Source: Cephalotus follicularis
Taxonomy: Eukaryota > Streptophyta > Magnoliopsida > Oxalidales > Cephalotaceae
Direction of reading: 5' to 3'
Assembly (NCBI GenBank): GCA_001972305.1
Contig: BDDD01000173.1
Location: 365,403-429,402 of the forward strand
Length of the DNA: 64,000 nucleotides
Position 1 is the first letter of the stretch; each line of letters opens with the position of its first letter. Both the position numbers and the translations under genes were made by a program. Shown here piece after piece: positions 21,709 through 32,201 of the stretch. Under the pieces are notes generated by a model. It saw nothing but the letters and a program-made list of their open reading frames with translations, searched no databases and was not told the origin of the DNA.

Positions 21709-23486
21709 TATATGTACCTTGTATATCGTGTGTGTTCTTTTAGTATCAAAGGAAACATGTTTTAAAACCTATACATACCATTGCTTCATGATGTGTAAGT
21801 GAAAATAGGATTATAGCCATGGTTTTCAACTGATTTTCTGCACTGGGATTCTTGTTTTCGACGTAAAGCACCGACGCCTATCGTAAGCGTCGACACCTGT
21901 GTATGTAAACTCTGTTTTAAACACCATGCATGTGTCTAAGCGTCGACTGTTTTGTTTTTTCGTCGACGCCTATGGCTTAAACACCCACGCTTTTAGTTAA
22001 ACGTCGACGCTTATGTTGTGTTTTGCTGTATTGTTCTTCGACGCTTTGTTCAGTATTTTTGGCTTTTGCTGTGTCAAAACCGTCGACGCCTATGTTAAGC
22101 GCCAACGCTTTTGACATGCACATCGACGCTTTTGTCTACACGTCGATGCTTTGTTCTGGCAGTTTGATATTTTTGTCTTGTACATTGTGGTAATGCTTGG
22201 ATTAATCTGATTAGGGTATTGATATCATCTGTGGTGGAGATTAGAGTACTCCTTGTTTGCTTTTGTTTCATATTTGGATTTGTTTAGTTTTCGATCGGCT
22301 AAGGTAAAGATATTTCTTATTCTTGGCTATTCTCTGATTTTATTGGAATGGATTTTTCTTTGTCAGATATTCGGTTTTATTTAAATAAAATCTGTTTTAT
22401 TACTAAAGTTAATATTACTGATTTTACAATTTGTGCATGATTTTCACTATCGAAAATATGTTAAATGAACATGGTTTTCACTATCGAAAATATGTTAAAT
22501 TGAACAGGACTTTCACTTTCGGAAGTATGTTAATTTTCGGATTCAGATATGATTATGGTTTCAGATATGTTCATAAATTGTTTAGAAAATTTGTTTATGT
22601 TTTAAATTGTTTTAGAACAAACAATGTTTTAGCATAATAACATAGAGAGAAAAACTTACTTATGAGGTCTCATAGGCATGTTCCTTTGGCACGGAGGGCA
22701 TGACACCTACCATGGCGGTGTGATCGGTCTACGGCGTCTCTCTCTCTATATATCATGAGGGTAGGGTATGGATCCTTTTGAGTCCTACGAGTCGACTCTA
22801 GTTATTATCATATTCAGATTTGGGATTGATTGTGTAGTGTCGCATACGTCTTTCCGTCAGAGTATGTGGGCCTCGCGAACCCCTTGCATATTTATATATA
22901 TACACATCAGATCTCTGTTATGGAATTATGAAATCAAATAAAGTTATGAAAATTTTGATTCTATGCGTTTCAGAATGTTATGAAGATTTTATAACTGTTT
23001 TATTTAAATATTCTGTTTTACATTATTAAAGAATATTTAATTGTTTTATTTGCTGATTTTAAAGTTCAGATATTTGTTAAATGTCCGCTTACTGTTTTAC
23101 TTTCCTTATCCGTACTGAGGTTTGCTCAGCCGTGTTTTTGTTTTCATGCGGCAAGTTTTCAGGAGCATCATGGGAATGTGTGAGAGAGATGTCACCTTTA
23201 TTGGAGGATCACCTAGGAGTTTGATCCGGTTATGTTTTCATTAGTATTATGGTCGTGTTTAAGCCAATCCTTTGAACAATGTTATGTTTTCGGTTTATGA
23301 TTTCAGAATTTGGTTTTGGTTTTGGTTAAGTTAAAGTTTTCAGACAATGTTTTAGATCATGTTATGTTCTAGTTTATGTTCAGACCACCACATATTTTGA
23401 ATAAAGATAAGATTATGCTTTGAGTTCATGTTTAAATGTGTTATGTATTATGACCTATAAGGGCTCCCACCTTCGAGGGTGTTACA
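21709..23486 (+). repeat. Solo LTR A, right part
   Basis: It continues LTR A after the ATATG duplication and ends GAGGGTGTTACA, followed by TGAAG (23487-23491). Array A2 lies at 21858-22152. From about 22640 the backbone aligns with LTR C. Confidence 0.88.
21858..22152 (+). repeat. TCGA palindrome array A2
   Basis: About twelve copies of the GCGTCGACGCC/CTT version, for example TAAGCGTCGACACC, CGTCGACGCCTATG and AACGTCGACGCTTATG. This is the second cluster of LTR A. Confidence 0.8.
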
Positions 23487-23942
23487 TGAAGATAAATTCA
23501 AAGAAGAGAAAATAGATATATTAGAAGAAGGAAATGAAAGTCTTAAAATTGAAGTAGATGCTTTAAAGAAAACATTTTCTAATTTTTCTAATAATAACGA
23601 AAAGTTAGAAAAACTTTTTGGTATGCAAAGGTGTGTATTTGACAAAGCCGGGTTAAGCTATGACGAAATGAATAATGTCAAACATTATCAAAACTTTTTT
23701 TAAAAAAAGAAGAAGATTGAAAAAGATAATCTTAAAAGGAAGTTATTAAGAAGTAAATGCAAATGTTTATTATAATTACTGTGAAAGAAATGGACATATT
23801 TCAGCATCTTGTTTTTACAAGAAAAATATTTTGTCTAGTTCAAAAAATTGTAAGAATTTGGAAAATTTGGGTTCCAAAAGGAACCATTGTTACTAACCGT
23901 AAAGGACCCAAAACTTGTTGGGTACCTCAAATAAAATTTTGA
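23487..23942 (+). pseudogene. Element F gag, C-terminal part
   Basis: It continues the gag fragment at 1-452. EGNESLKIEVDALKKTFSNF and MQRCVFDKAGLSYDEMNNVKHYQ align with residues of about 415-470 of D gag. A run of T and A at 23693-23710 breaks the frame. The final open stretch ends WVPKGTIVTNRKGPKTCWVP with a stop at 23940, as in D. Confidence 0.85.
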
Positions 23943-23956
23943 CATTGTTTTTGTAG

Positions 23957-25087
23957 ATGTGCTTGAAGGCATTGTCCAAGAAGACACAATGGTACTTTGA
24001 TAGTGGATGTTCAAAGCATATGACGGGTGATAAGAGTTTATTTGTCACTTTAAAATCAAAGTAAGAAGGAGATGTCACTTTTGGAGACAATGCAAAAGGT
24101 AAAATCATGGGATTTGGCTCCATAGGTAATGATCATACATCTATCTCTAATGTTTTACATATTGATAGACTCAAAAACAATCTATTGAGCATAAATCAAT
24201 TATATGACAAAGATTTTAGAGTTCTTTTTTAAAAAGATTATTGCAATGTAATAGACATCAATAATAACCTAACCAAATTTATTGGATATAGACATGGCAA
24301 TGTTTATATAGTTGATATAAATGATTTACAGAATCAAATTGTCAAATGTCTAGTATCCATAAATGATGATAATTGGTTATGGCATAGGAGACTTGGTCAT
24401 GTTAGTATGACAAGTCTTTCAAAGATTTTAAAGCATGATCAAGTTAAAGGGAAAATTAATTTTGAAAAAGACAAAATTTGTGACGCTTGTCAACATGGGA
24501 AGCAAACTAGAACATCTTTTAAAAGCAAGAATATTGTCTCTACAGCTAGGCCATTAACTGTTACATATTGATTTATTTGGACCTATAGATGTAAGAAGTC
24601 TAGGTGGTAAATCATATGCAATGGATATTGTTGATGACTATTCAAGGTATACATGGACAATTTTTCTTACCCATGAAAGTGAAGTTTTCAAAGAATTTTC
24701 ACATTTTTGTAATGCTGTTCAAAAAGAAAAAGACACTTCTATTTTAACTATTATAAGTGATCATGGAAAATAATTTGAAAACCATCTCTTTGAAAGTTTT
24801 TGTAAAGAAAATGATTTTATTCATGAGTTCTTTACTCCTAGAACACCTCAACAAAATAAGGTTGCTGAAAGAAAAACCATAATTCTACAAGAGATGTGTA
24901 GAACAATATTAAATGAAAATCGTTTATCAAAATATTTTTGGGCCAAGGCCATAAATACCTCTTGCATGTTTTAAACCATATATCAATAAGGCCAATTCTC
25001 AAAAAAAAAAAAACTCCATATGAATTATGGAGGGAGAGAAAGCCTAACATTGGTTACTTCCATGCCTTTGGACGCAAATGCTTCATC
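23957..25087 (+). pseudogene. Element F protease and integrase, truncated
   Basis: It starts at an ATG after TTTTTGTAG, in the -1 frame relative to gag, as in D. Protease has WYFDSGCSKHMTG. The integrase zinc region (HRRLGH ... CDACQHGKQ) and parts of the core (HIDLFG, SDHGK, PRTPQQNKVAE) are recognisable. There are stops at about 24061, 24230 and 24771 and a frameshift near 24560. The sequence ends at 25087 within the segment matching D codons before HNNGKDQLG, where a type-I LTR begins. Confidence 0.88.
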
Positions 25088-27291
25088 TGTTGGAAATGGT
25101 AAACCATCTCCGGAGCCAAAAATGGACAAAGGGGTTAAGAGTGTAAAACAAAACTTTTATACATAAACATGGCAGCGGATAACACCCATAACGAAACAAA
25201 CACAAGTCCATTTTAGCAACAACACAAGTCACAAGGAACACCCATCATCACATAATTGAATTTGACATCACAAGAACATCAAATGTGATGCACAAACATA
25301 GAAATGTAGAGAAGAACAAAGAGACATACCAACAGTGATGGCTCCTTCATTGTTTTCTGGTACTCGCTTGGGAAGACTCCCTCTGTGTTCCCAAAGCTTT
25401 CTGCTTCTCCTCCACATCGAAGCCCAACTGCTCCAAGCACCAAGACACAAGAACAATTTCTGTTCTTCCTTAATACAGACAAAGAAGGTCCTTCTCTCTC
25501 ACTCTAAGTATGCTCACAAAGGAAAAATCGAGATTGATTATGATTATCAATAATGTTCCACCCTAGGTAAGATTCAGGCTTTATGAAAATAATCAGTGAA
25601 AAGACTACTTGCAACTCACTATGTTTAGAAAATTTGTCTTGCCAGCAACCAGATATCTCATCCTCATAAAACCAATTCCCGTCACTCCCTTAAGTGGAGC
25701 AACCCTACTCTCTCTATTGTATCATGGTCCTTCCTTTCAGGAAAGACATCTTCCCATGATCCCCACGTTCTTCCTACAACTCACTAAGAAGAGGAAATGG
25801 CTGAGAGTGGGAAAGAAATCATGTCCATGTCGTTTGCCCACGTAGGGCACAAACTGTCCCGCTCTAAGCATCTACGCTTATCAAAAGGCGTCGACACTTA
25901 TACGAGTTAAACATCAATTTCTCTGCAAAATAAATCGACTTTTAAACGTGGCTAAGTGTCGACGCTTTTCCAAAACAGAGTTAACGCTTAAGGCTGGTTC
26001 TAAAACATTTTGAGTCCAAGTCTCATATCCTTTCGAATATTAATTAAGTAAGATCAAACAAATGTGTTACCACAAATTGCAAGATCCACCTAAGAAATAC
26101 TTGATTTTATAATCTTACCAAGATTTAATATGTCCAACATATTTATGAAGAAATCATTATCGAGCAAGGACCCTTTAAAATCTGGGTTAGTATCGGTGGT
26201 GTTCATAAATTATCGAAATGCCCCTAGGGTTCGGTTAAGCCATTCTAAATAGTTCCAGACCTATTTAAATGCTCACGAAATAATATCCAATATTATCCAG
26301 ATGGGAAAAATTAATATAATTAATTTTTCCATAATTTATAACGCACCGCCGTAACGCGAGACTTTCTAAGTTGTCAGTTCGCGTGTACTATAATCCCTTG
26401 TCACACTTGGCCCCAATTGAGGTCTAGGGTAAGGATATGTGTCAACCCTAGATAAGTACCTAAATGCCTAAAATATCTGATCATTACTAGGACCTTTGGT
26501 AGACTTTCCGAAAATCTAATTTGCAGTCCACCTCAACCTTGGCCAATGATTTCATATGTCCATAGTATAATTAGACCATGATAGAGCCAATCACCTTCGC
26601 TCAAGTGTGACAATTCCATATTGCGCACTCACTTACATTCGTATAGATTCAATCATTCCAAAAGACCACCCGATTGCCAGCCCTGCGCAAGAACTGGGTA
26701 AGGTGGAGATCAAAGTATAACCGTCTCATACAATATAGAGGAATCGCTCAGGTCTAAGGATCAGACGAGTTCAAAAAATTCGTTAAGTGACTAGCGCTTA
26801 TACACAACCGTAACAAGTAGGAGTCACTATTGACACGAGAATAACGACTATCCAAATAGTGTCTCCTACGCGGGTCCAGTTCAGTGTACACACACCCAGC
26901 GCGCACCTCATATTTGCCCTAGTGTCCCAACACAGATGGTAGTGAGAGAATCCATCCTCCAATTCCAAAAGCAGGTAACATACGCGCAAGTCTATCCGGT
27001 TCACTAATGCCCACAAAGTGAACCTATGACTTGGAACTAATTCGACATAAGGAATAAGGTAGCCAATCTCACTGTCTCCATGCTTGGCGTCCAACCTTAT
27101 GTCAGGGCATCACAAGTGTAAGTAGGGAAATATAAACTACTTCAATTAGGTGATAAAACACAAGTGATATTGCCATAAATAATATAAACAAAGTAGCACG
27201 TTTCATATATCAAGAATAAGATTGTTTATATACATAGATAGATACAAAACAAAAACCCATCCAATGGTTTGTCGGGTCATCCTATCTAACA
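25088..27291 (-). repeat. Type-I copia LTR, minus orientation (probably solo)
   Basis: On the minus strand it starts TGTTAGATAGGATGACCC (27291) and ends CCATTTCCAACA (25088); length 2204 bp. It is homologous to the 3' LTR of J (52965-56303), which has a PPT attached. Flanking bases (TCATC and TCAAG) do not form a duplication, so one side has been lost or rearranged. No ORF here looks real. Confidence 0.8.
25864..25990 (+). repeat. TCGA palindrome array in the type-I LTR
   Basis: A few copies, for example AGGCGTCGACACTT, AAGTGTCGACGCTTT and GTTAACGCTTAAG. The related J LTR has no cluster at the matching place. Confidence 0.6.
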
Positions 27292-27419
27292 TCAAGTGGC
27301 AACTTGAATAACAACACATCTCCATAGCTTCTCGATTTAAAGATAGGTTCATTCAAAGAAACTATAATGACCCGAACTTACCTATTTTATTTTATCGTAT
27401 TCTTGTACTATTGTATCAT
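27292..27419. other. Unassigned junction sequence with a short gypsy LTR start
   Basis: About 70 bp without a recognised origin is followed by TATAATGACCCGAACTT (27363), which resembles the start of LTR B. It looks like debris between two LTR insertions. Confidence 0.4.
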
Positions 27420-28047
27420 TGTAACACCATGCCTCTAGGTGACAAATCCGAGGCGTTACATTCAATACAAATACAATAGTCGAACCTATGATACATATCA
27501 AAAAGTAGGGTAAATTTAAAACGTCACATATACATGTCTCAAGCTTATAAAAGTATGGTTACGAAAACAATAGAGATTATTACAAGCTCGATTAAAAGTA
27601 TAAATGCATGTTACAATATGTACAATACGTATACATGAATGATAAAGCTATAAAAGGTTCAATCTTTAATGGCAAACAGCAACAGCTAACAAGAGCCTCC
27701 ACATCCACTAGGTCAAGCTGAATCACTTGAACACAATAAATGCCTCATCCCGAAGGATGGATTAGCTATAGGTCCAAGCAGGTATATCCCTATAAAAAGA
27801 TTATGCTATATAACAGTATGCAATAGTTGTGTACAATAACATTGTATGCGATAACAATGTGTACAATATTGGTGGACAGTGTATGGATGCATGAATGTCA
27901 ATTGTGATCTACCATCCGTCTACAACCGTCCCATACCAGCGTATAAGAATGAGATCTATACAACAAATCCTATTAACCATTTACCAATCAATTAGTAATC
28001 CTATTGAGTTTAGGGCCTTTAAATACGATATCAATGTCAGTATAAAT
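27420..28047 (-). repeat. Truncated H-type gypsy LTR, minus orientation
   Basis: It aligns with the left end of H (42251 on): TGTAACACC start, CAATACA-rich stretch, CATCCCGAAGGATGG matching CATCCTGAAGGATGG, and the CCCATA ... GATCTATA block. It stops abruptly at F RT. There is no array in the retained part. Confidence 0.65.
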
Positions 28048-29192
28048 AGTCTCCTGGTTTTGAAGATCCACATTTTCCAAACCATTTTTTTAAACTTACA
28101 AAAGCTTTATATGGAATAAAACAAGCTCCTAGAGCTTGGTATGAAAAAATAATTTGATTTCTTATTGATAATGATTTTAAAAGAGGATCAATTGACATAA
28201 CACTTTTTACAAAATCACTCAATGAGGTCATACTTATAGTACAAATATATGTCGATGATATAATTTTTTGTTCTACTAATGAAAGTTTGTGTAAGGATTT
28301 TGTTAAGATTATGCAAGATGAGATTGAAATAAGCATGATGGGTGAACTCAATTTCTTCCTTGGACTTCAAGTCAAACAATTTAAGGATGGCATTTTCATC
28401 AACCAATCCAAGTACATCAAAGATCAACTCAAAAAGTTTGGGATGGAAAGTGTAAAGAAAAGCAAAACTCCTATGACCAAAATTACAAGGTTAGACAAGG
28501 ATGAGCAAGGTAAAATCGTTGATCAAAAACTGTATAGAAGTATGATTGGCTCATTGCTTTATCTTACCGTTAGTAGACTTGATATATCATTTAGTGTGTG
28601 CCTTTGTGCAAGTTTTCAAGCACGTCCAAAAGATTCTCATTTACATGCTGTAAAACGAATTTTCAAGTATTTAACATATACTCCCACTTTAGAACTTTGG
28701 TATCTCTGAAAATCAACCTTTGACTTACATACATACTCAGATGCTGACTTTGGTGAATATAAGATAGATAGAAAATTCACTAGTAGTACTTGTCAATTTT
28801 TAGGCAATATGCTTATATATTGGTTTAGTAAAAAATAAAATTCGGTAGCAGTTTCTACTACCGAAGCTGAGTATATTGCGGCTGGAAGTTGTTGTGCACA
28901 AGTTATTTGGATGAAACAACAACTTTCAGATTATGGTTTTAAGTTTAATAATGTGCCTATAAAATGTGATAACACTAGTACTATATGTTTAGGTAAAAAT
29001 CTTGTAGATCATTCTAGAACAAAACATATAGATATACGATATCATTTCATAAAAGATCACATTGAAAAAGGAGATGTTGTTTTGATTTTTGTATCTACAC
29101 AGGATCTAATTGCAGACATTTTTACAAAACCCCTTGATGAACAAACTTTTTCTAAATTTAGTATGGAATTGAGTTTTTGTGATATTGAATGA
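28048..29192 (+). pseudogene. Element F RT (C-terminal half) and RNase H
   Basis: RT begins mid-domain with [10 protein letters not shown], then [16 protein letters not shown] and the catalytic YVDDIIF (about 28246). Next come ISMMGELNFFLGLQVKQF, MIGSLLYLTVSRLDI and RNase H (YSDADFGE, STTEAEYIAA, HIDIRYHFIKDHI). It ends ADIFTKPLDEQTFSKF ... CDIE at 29192, the normal SIRE pol end. A stop after WYEKI and frame breaks near 28709 and 28838 disable it. The N-terminal half of RT is lost. Confidence 0.9.
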
Positions 29193-29352
29193 ATGATGTT
29201 GTGCGATGATTATGTGTTTTTGGTTGATACTTTGATTGTCTTATGATAATGTGATTATTCTTTTTTTATAACATGCATCATTAACAATCATTTGCATTAT
29301 TTTTAGTAAATTTTCAAAAATATTCAAAAGAGAAAACTGCAGAAAACAGGAT

Positions 29353-29490
29353 TAAGCGCCGCCGCTTAATCAAAAAGCGTCAACGGTTAACACTGTGTTT
29401 TTAGGGTTTGCTTTACACTAAGCAACGCCGCTTTATGTTAAGCATCAATGGTTAAGTCACATTTATCAGTTTAAAACACCGTCTGTTATA
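29353..29490 (+). repeat. TCGA-type array in F, pol to extra-ORF spacer
   Basis: Decayed copies, for example AAGCGCCGCCGCTTAA, AAGCGTCAACGGTTAA, AAGCAACGCCGCTTT and AAGCATCAATGGTTAA. The version (GCGTC ... GGTTAAG) is the one seen in the LTR of F at 40021-40440. The position matches D2 in element D. Confidence 0.65.
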
Positions 29491-29493
29491 TCA

Positions 29494-29504
29494 TTTTATA
29501 AACC
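29494..29504 (+). promoter_or_regulatory. Possible internal promoter before the extra ORF of F
   Basis: TTTTATAAACC lies between the array and the extra ORF start (29631), with CT-rich sequence after it. It could drive a subgenomic transcript; the evidence is positional only. Confidence 0.35.
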
Positions 29505-29630
29505 CTAATATTTCTAAACAATCTCTCTATGGATTTTGAGCGCAAATCAAATCAAAATTTACTTTAAAATCTCTCATAAACATCATCACATATCATTACA
29601 TCATCCTATCTACTCAAGATTTCTCTACAA

Positions 29631-29646
29631 ATGGCAAGAACCAAAC
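29631..29646 (+). pseudogene. Extra ORF of F, first codons
   Basis: The ATG at 29631 opens MARTK, like MVRSK at the start of the extra ORF in D. E is inserted here; the ORF continues at 38343 after the CAAAC duplication. Confidence 0.7.
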
Positions 29647-30951
29647 TGTCACACCCCGTTTAAAGAGAAACGTAACATCAAAGCAGTAAAGGCAATTAAC
29701 ATAAAGTACAGCTCATGCAAAATCCATAAAATTTAAAACTTTTAAACAAACTGTCAGTTGCGGAAGCATAACAAGTTCATAAGCTGTAACTCGTAACGTG
29801 CGTCCCATACCGCACGCTACCCAAATACAAATCATTAAGTTAATCGCCCATAAAACGGAGCGTGAGTTACAGTACAATACAAAATTCCTTCAGAAACAAT
29901 ACCATAACAATGGCACATCCGAAAACCATAACCCACATAGGTTTAATACAAAACAAGAGGATAAACAAAATCAAGAATATAACAAATTGATCTTCGTCCA
30001 TGCCGATCCAACAGTCCACTGCATCAATCTGTAAAGTAGGGGGTTAGCCTTTGTCCTCACTCGGCTAAGTCATAAAAGCAGTTCGGGATCAACATAATGC
30101 AAGCCGTGATATGAATGCGTAAATGATGCAGTGTAGGAAAACCAGTTCATATATATATATGAGAAATGTATATATTTTAACAGTACAGTAAATATCAGTG
30201 TTACATATATAAGAAATATACGTATGTAGTAACAGTACAGTAGTAACCCGGTCAGGGCTACATCAACAAACATAGTAATGTCCAAGAAGGACCAACAAGC
30301 AGTACAGTATGTCCACATAGGACCACAACAACAGTCAGTATGTCCACATAGGACCACTACAACAGTATGCATAGCGCCGCCAACTCCTGGCCCCATGCTA
30401 CACTCCCACTCCGGTCCCCACTTCGGGCAACCGAGCGAGGCAACAGTACAGTGAGTCACCTAGCCATGCTCCTGGCCCCTAGGTACCACTAGTCGGCGTT
30501 GGCAGCCTCCGCCATGCAACTAGTAGCGCAAACACAAACACATAGCAATTCACAGAGCAAACAGTGAATTCAAACGGCAACGGTACAGTAAACAGTTATG
30601 ATCGTTTAGATCGACAACAGGCAGTCATTTTCCATAATGTTTCCAAAAGTGACAACATTTGAAAATAGGCATTTTTAGTAGGAATACTCTTTTGAAACAG
30701 TCCAGTAGGTGGGAAATTACTCCCTCAGTATGTTCGAAAATATAATAACATTTGTTTCACATTTCCGTACTCAACATAGCAGTTTATATGCATTTCTAAA
30801 GTGATAACTTAGGAATCATAAACCAATTTCAAACAGTCAAGAACAGGCAGTAAAACAGTACATATGCGATGCATACAAATGCTCTCATGCATCCTAAGCG
30901 AAATCGGGATCGTTAGGTATCAAAACGGTAGGAATTGTCCAAACAGTACTC

Positions 30952-31150
30952 TAAAGCGTCGGCGTTTAATCCTCAGGCGTCGATGCTTATATGCCTTAAG
31001 CATCGCCGTTTAGTCCCTTAGCGTCGGTGCTTTAAGTGCCGGGGCGTCGATATATATTCTTTCAAGAGTCGACGTTCAAGCGCATTTCAGTATACAAAAC
31101 GCAGTTCACAGAACAAAGCGTCGACGGTCATTACTTAGGCGTCGACGGTT
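30952..31150 (+). repeat. TCGA palindrome array in E 3' LTR, cluster 1
   Basis: About eight copies, for example AAAGCGTCGGCGTTTAA, AGGCGTCGATGCTTA, AAGCGTCGACGGTC and AGGCGTCGACGGTTTAA. Confidence 0.8.
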
Positions 31151-31922
31151 TAAAACAGTTATCGTCTTCTACCTCTCGACATGGCTTACCAGTGACATTT
31201 TGAAGCATAAGGCATGCATTCCAACAGGTAATAAGCCCAGAAAAATGACATGCAATAACATATTACACATCCAGTACAAGGTAGCATCATTTCAGTGACC
31301 AAAAACGAATCATTAAACCGTGAATTTCATGCAAGAACATCACTGAACAACATTAAGTATTGAACATGAAACTACAATCATGGCTTCCCCTACCTTGGGC
31401 CTCAAGTTAGAAGACGAAAGTCCACCTCTTTTAGTATTCCTCGAAGTCACTTGAGTCCCCAGGTACAGCTTGGAAGCTCCCTGGTTTATCCTAGCAGCTG
31501 GTGTGCAAGCTCCAAGCTTCCTTGCTCAACAATGGTGGTTGTCTCCTCTCCCAAGCTCTCTTGCTCTCTTTTACCACTCACAGAGCCTTTCAATCTAGTG
31601 TCTGGTTCTTTGTAACAGGAAGGAGGGTGAGAGGAGTAGGTGTTTTATGCTCAAAACGTCTTTCTTTCTTCTGTCAACACAACCAAAATTAACTCCTCCC
31701 TTTCATGCAGACCAGTGCAACAGGTGTTGCTTTCTCCCTCCATACAGGCCATGCAGACAGAGATTCTTTCCATTCCCCATGCCCTGCTGTTGCAGGTATA
31801 TCTGGAAACAAATTGCATACAGGCCACGCCCTTAAACGTCTGCCAAAACACATGGTAAAAGCCCAGCAAAAACCTCCCTGTGACACGTTCATCTGCTGTC
31901 AAGAATGTGCAGAACATGCCAC

Positions 31923-32030
31923 AAAGCGTCGACAGTCACATGCAAGCGTCGGCGCTTATGCGTTGTATTTAAACGTGCGTTTTAATGGCTTAAGCGTCGA
32001 CGCTCCAAGTGTAGGCGTCAGCGCTTTAAG
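31923..32030 (+). repeat. TCGA palindrome array in E 3' LTR, cluster 2
   Basis: Four copies: AAGCGTCGACAGTC, AAGCGTCGGCGCTTA, AAGCGTCGACGCTCC and AGGCGTCAGCGCTTTAA. Confidence 0.8.
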
Positions 32031-32201
32031 CTTAAAACTGTGTCGTTTTTCCAAAACGCACATTTAACATTCCCATCATAATTTGATTCTAGTTCCTTCA
32101 TCATTAGAGTTCGGAGAAAACACCCTAATATCCGGAAAATTCATCCTTTATTAATTCCACAGTTCAAAAGTACAAAATACATCGTGAAATTACAATCCAA
32201 G

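Larger units (their letters stand above)
29647..32201 (-). repeat. Element E 3' LTR
   Basis: This 2555-bp copy of 35755-38318 ends (plus-strand left side) TGTCACACCCCG. Its minus-strand start is truncated inside GTAATTTCACGATG, where pol sequence joins. Two array clusters lie at 30952-31150 and 31923-32030. Open stretches inside it are repeated in the other LTR and have no coding signature. Confidence 0.9.

Noticed and set aside
30070-30459. 129-codon minus-strand open stretch in E LTR (copy at 36178-36567)
   Set aside because: LTR sequence, with low-complexity repeats of ACAGTATGTCCA type; no recognised domain.
31501-32067. Several overlapping open stretches in E 3' LTR, repeated at 37586-38198
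   Set aside because: They recur only because the LTR is duplicated. They overlap in several frames on both strands, contain array sequence and show no domain or codon pattern.
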